Assembly (NCBI GenBank): GCA_002352665.1
Contig: DEIV01000100.1
Location: 1 to 6,811, forward strand
Length of the DNA stretch: 6,811 bases
Source: Flavobacteriaceae bacterium UBA2765
GTDB taxonomy: Bacteria > Bacteroidota > Bacteroidia > Flavobacteriales > Flavobacteriaceae
Direction: 5' to 3'
Positions within the stretch are counted from its first letter, which is position 1; the number at the start of each line of letters is the position of its first letter. Below are positions 5,559-6,811 of the stretch, one piece after another. The position numbers and the translations under genes were made by a program. The notes beneath the pieces were generated by a model that saw only the letters and a list, made by a program, of their open reading frames with translations, searched no databases and was not told the DNA's origin.

Positions 5559-5596
5559 AAACAAAATGCTTAACGGCTAAAAAAACAAATTGCTTA
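5559..5596 (+). repeat. 14-nt direct repeat in the tssD leader, with a five-codon mini-ORF
   Basis: AAACAAAATGCTTA (5559-5572) recurs as AAACAAATTGCTTA (5583-5596) with one mismatch and a 24-nt period. The second copy ends at the A of the tssD ATG. The first copy contains an ATG that opens the mini-ORF ATG CTT AAC GGC TAA (5566-5580). The A-rich context is typical of efficient translation starts in Bacteroidota, which do not rely on Shine-Dalgarno pairing. Confidence 0.6.
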
Positions 5597-5991
5597 TGTC
5601 TTTTTTATCAAAACTTATTATAGACGGAAAAACCTATAATGTATTGGAGTGTACTTATGAATTGAATCAATCTATTGACGAATCGGGCAAACCCATGGGT
5701 AGGCCTATGGGTGGTCAAATATCTCTGGCCATAGAATCTGATAGCGATACCGATATTTTTTATTGGATGAAAGAACCGGAACAAGCCAAAGATGGCACCA
5801 TAACCTTTTATAAACGCGATGCTATGGCTCAACAAAAAATGTTACAATTTACTAAAGGGTTTTGTATACATTATAAAGAGCAATTTATAGCCGACGATGA
5901 AGCACCTATGGTAACTAGCTTAATTATTTCTGCTGAACAAATTAAACTGGGAAGTGTCGATTTTAAAAACCTCTGGGGCACAGTGGTTTAA
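5596..5991 (+). CDS. tssD: Type VI secretion tube protein TssD (Hcp-like, T6SSiii)
   Basis: This 131-residue protein is the tube (Hcp-equivalent) subunit of the Bacteroidota T6SSiii. Hexameric rings stack into the inner tube, are expelled on sheath contraction, and can carry cargo in their lumen. Recognition rests on the family pattern along its full length: MSFLSKLIIDGKTYNVLECTY at the N-terminus, the ESGKP...RPMGGQISLAIES block (about 32-51), the WM..PEQ..DGTITFYKRDAM segment (about 60-81) and the C-terminal SLIISAEQIKLGSVDFKN strands. Length is normal for the family and no signal peptide is expected or present. A TTG two codons upstream is open, but ATG 5596 gives the canonical MSFL start. 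There is no core tss gene (tssB, tssC, tssK) in the window, so this may be an accessory tssD copy or one end of a larger locus. A gap of 31 nt separates it from the next gene on the same strand, suggesting one operon. Confidence 0.94.
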   Translation: MSFLSKLIIDGKTYNVLECTYELNQSIDESGKPMGRPMGGQISLAIESDSDTDIFYWMKEPEQAKDGTITFYKRDAMAQQKMLQFTKGFCIHYKEQFIADDEAPMVTSLIISAEQIKLGSVDFKNLWGTVV

Positions 5992-6022
5992 TTTATTTTA
6001 CAAAATTACTAGAATTTTAAAT

Positions 6023-6811
6023 ATGCTAACAAAATACGCCAATAGAAGTAAATATTTTTTTACAGACACTGAAACGGGCAATACAGTGTTTAGAGATAAA
6101 ATGGCAGAACGCAGTATTAAACGTTCTTATCAGTTTAAGCGTATGGAAAAGCGTTTGGCTAAGAAAAAATCTCCAAACAATACAGATTATTTACCTGCCA
6201 GTGGAGTAATAGGACAACATGCTAAGGACAATATTGGTAGAGATTGGATTTATACAGCAAACGGATGGGAGACAGATATTTATGATACTTCTGGATTATT
6301 TGTTAAAAAATTTCGTTTACCTATAAACCCTTCATATAATGATGAGATCAATGATGGAGAAGGTGTTATTTATAAATTTACAGGATTTTATTGGGAGGCT
6401 GAACCTCTTTTTTTAAGAAAAAAAGAGCAAATTGAAGTGGTTGTAGCACATAGACCAAAACAATCTTTGTTTGATTTAACCAATAAACACTATTTAAAAA
6501 ATTGGAAAACGGGTATTGGTTTTATAGATAATTTTGATGATAATACTAGTGGTTATAATGAATGGGGCAATAGCAAGGTAGGACATTATCTAGAAAACCC
6601 ATTAGGTGAAAACAGCACTATTTATGGCTCTTTTGACAATAAAGGTATAGGTATTAACCGTGGTGGTACAGGTGCAAGTTTCAGATCTGTACTTTCAGAA
6701 GTAAATAGCATGTCTAATTTTGTAAGAGGGTTTAGATTAGGAAGAGGTAGTATTAAATGGGGCTTAGCATTATATGATGAGTTTATACCAAAAACACAAT
6801 ATGAGTTGGAT
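6023..6811 (+). CDS. Unrecognised protein downstream of tssD, 3' truncated; candidate T6SS cargo
   Basis: From ATG 6023 the frame stays open to the window end, giving the first 263 residues (...KTQYELD). No signal peptide or transmembrane helix is visible, so the product is cytoplasmic unless exported by another route. Residues 30-50 form a basic patch (SIKRSYQFKRMEKRLAKKK), followed by a polar region with aromatic, strand-like segments (WIYTANGWETDIYD, IYKFTGFYWEAEPLF, IEVVVAHRP) and Gly/Asn-rich loops (NKGIGINRGGTGASF, about 207-221). I recognise no enzyme motif, PAAR, VgrG or Rhs signature in the part present. Position right behind tssD, on the same strand with a 31-nt gap, makes a tube-carried effector, a cargo adaptor or another T6SS accessory component plausible, but this is inference from context. 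Any catalytic domain could lie beyond the window. Coding status is secure from the length of the open frame. Confidence 0.8.
   Translation, partial: MLTKYANRSKYFFTDTETGNTVFRDKMAERSIKRSYQFKRMEKRLAKKKSPNNTDYLPASGVIGQHAKDNIGRDWIYTANGWETDIYDTSGLFVKKFRLPINPSYNDEINDGEGVIYKFTGFYWEAEPLFLRKKEQIEVVVAHRPKQSLFDLTNKHYLKNWKTGIGFIDNFDDNTSGYNEWGNSKVGHYLENPLGENSTIYGSFDNKGIGINRGGTGASFRSVLSEVNSMSNFVRGFRLGRGSIKWGLALYDEFIPKTQYELD

Larger units (their letters stand above)
4677..5595. other. Gene-poor, repeat-rich intergenic region (about 0.9 kb)
   Basis: No convincing gene is visible on either strand; in-frame stops are frequent and the open stretches are short. It holds a 12-nt palindrome, an inverted repeat with arms about 300 nt apart, three strong hairpins and an A-rich tssD leader, each listed separately. 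The region between the divergent small lipoprotein and tssD must hold both promoters, but I could not identify either with confidence. Local patches rich in C/G contrast with the AT-rich surroundings, suggesting accumulation of short mobile or palindromic elements. Confidence 0.7.

Noticed and set aside
4677..5595. CRISPR array or tRNA in the intergenic region
   Set aside because: The repeats seen are few, differ in sequence and lack regular spacers; no tRNA cloverleaf with the conserved T-loop was found.
5608..5835. Minus-strand open frame opposite tssD
   Set aside because: It is antisense to a confidently identified TssD and has no independent support.
6002..6018. AAAATT / AATTTT hairpin between tssD and the next gene as a terminator
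   Set aside because: The stem is six A/T pairs only with no following T-tract, which is too weak; it is probably chance in AT-rich DNA.

Overview
The window looks like a chromosomal segment from a marine or environmental member of the Flavobacteriaceae (Bacteroidota). The DNA is strongly AT-rich and start codons lack Shine-Dalgarno sequences. There is a Bacteroidota-type -7 promoter element (TAACTTTG), a TPR-containing sensor kinase of the kind common in this phylum, and short G/C-rich palindromic intergenic repeats of a type seen in flavobacterial genomes. It also carries a tube protein (TssD) of the Bacteroidota-specific type VI secretion system, T6SSiii. The species cannot be named from the sequence.

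Layout, left to right. (1) Positions 2-1567, plus strand: the 3' end of an unrecognised gene, a small unrecognised ORF whose start codon lies inside a palindromic repeat, and a 334-residue predicted lipoprotein joined to that ORF by an ATGA stop/start overlap. (2) Positions 1646-4405, minus strand: a two-component system. A 674-residue TPR / transmembrane / HisKA_3 / HATPase sensor kinase is followed 57 nt later by a NarL/LuxR-type response regulator. The kinase appears to start at TTG and has a good -7 element just upstream. (3) Positions 4512-4676, minus strand: a 54-residue, very acidic lipoprotein, followed by its own hairpin/T-tract terminator, so it is probably transcribed separately from the kinase. 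(4) Positions 4677-5595: about 0.9 kb without a convincing gene, containing several hairpins and a long inverted repeat. (5) Positions 5596-6811, plus strand: tssD, then the first 263 codons of an unrecognised protein that runs off the window.

How the parts may work together. The right-hand end is a tssD-led gene set of the kind used to carry T6SS cargo, so the gene after tssD is a positional candidate for an effector or tube-associated protein. The left-hand cluster could be the tail of an accessory module in which a surface or periplasmic lipoprotein protects or assists, but nothing in its sequence proves this. The two-component system is a complete sensor/regulator pair whose signal is unknown. 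Its position next to the small lipoprotein and the T6SS gene invites, but does not establish, a regulatory link. I found no CRISPR array, tRNA, rRNA or intact insertion sequence.
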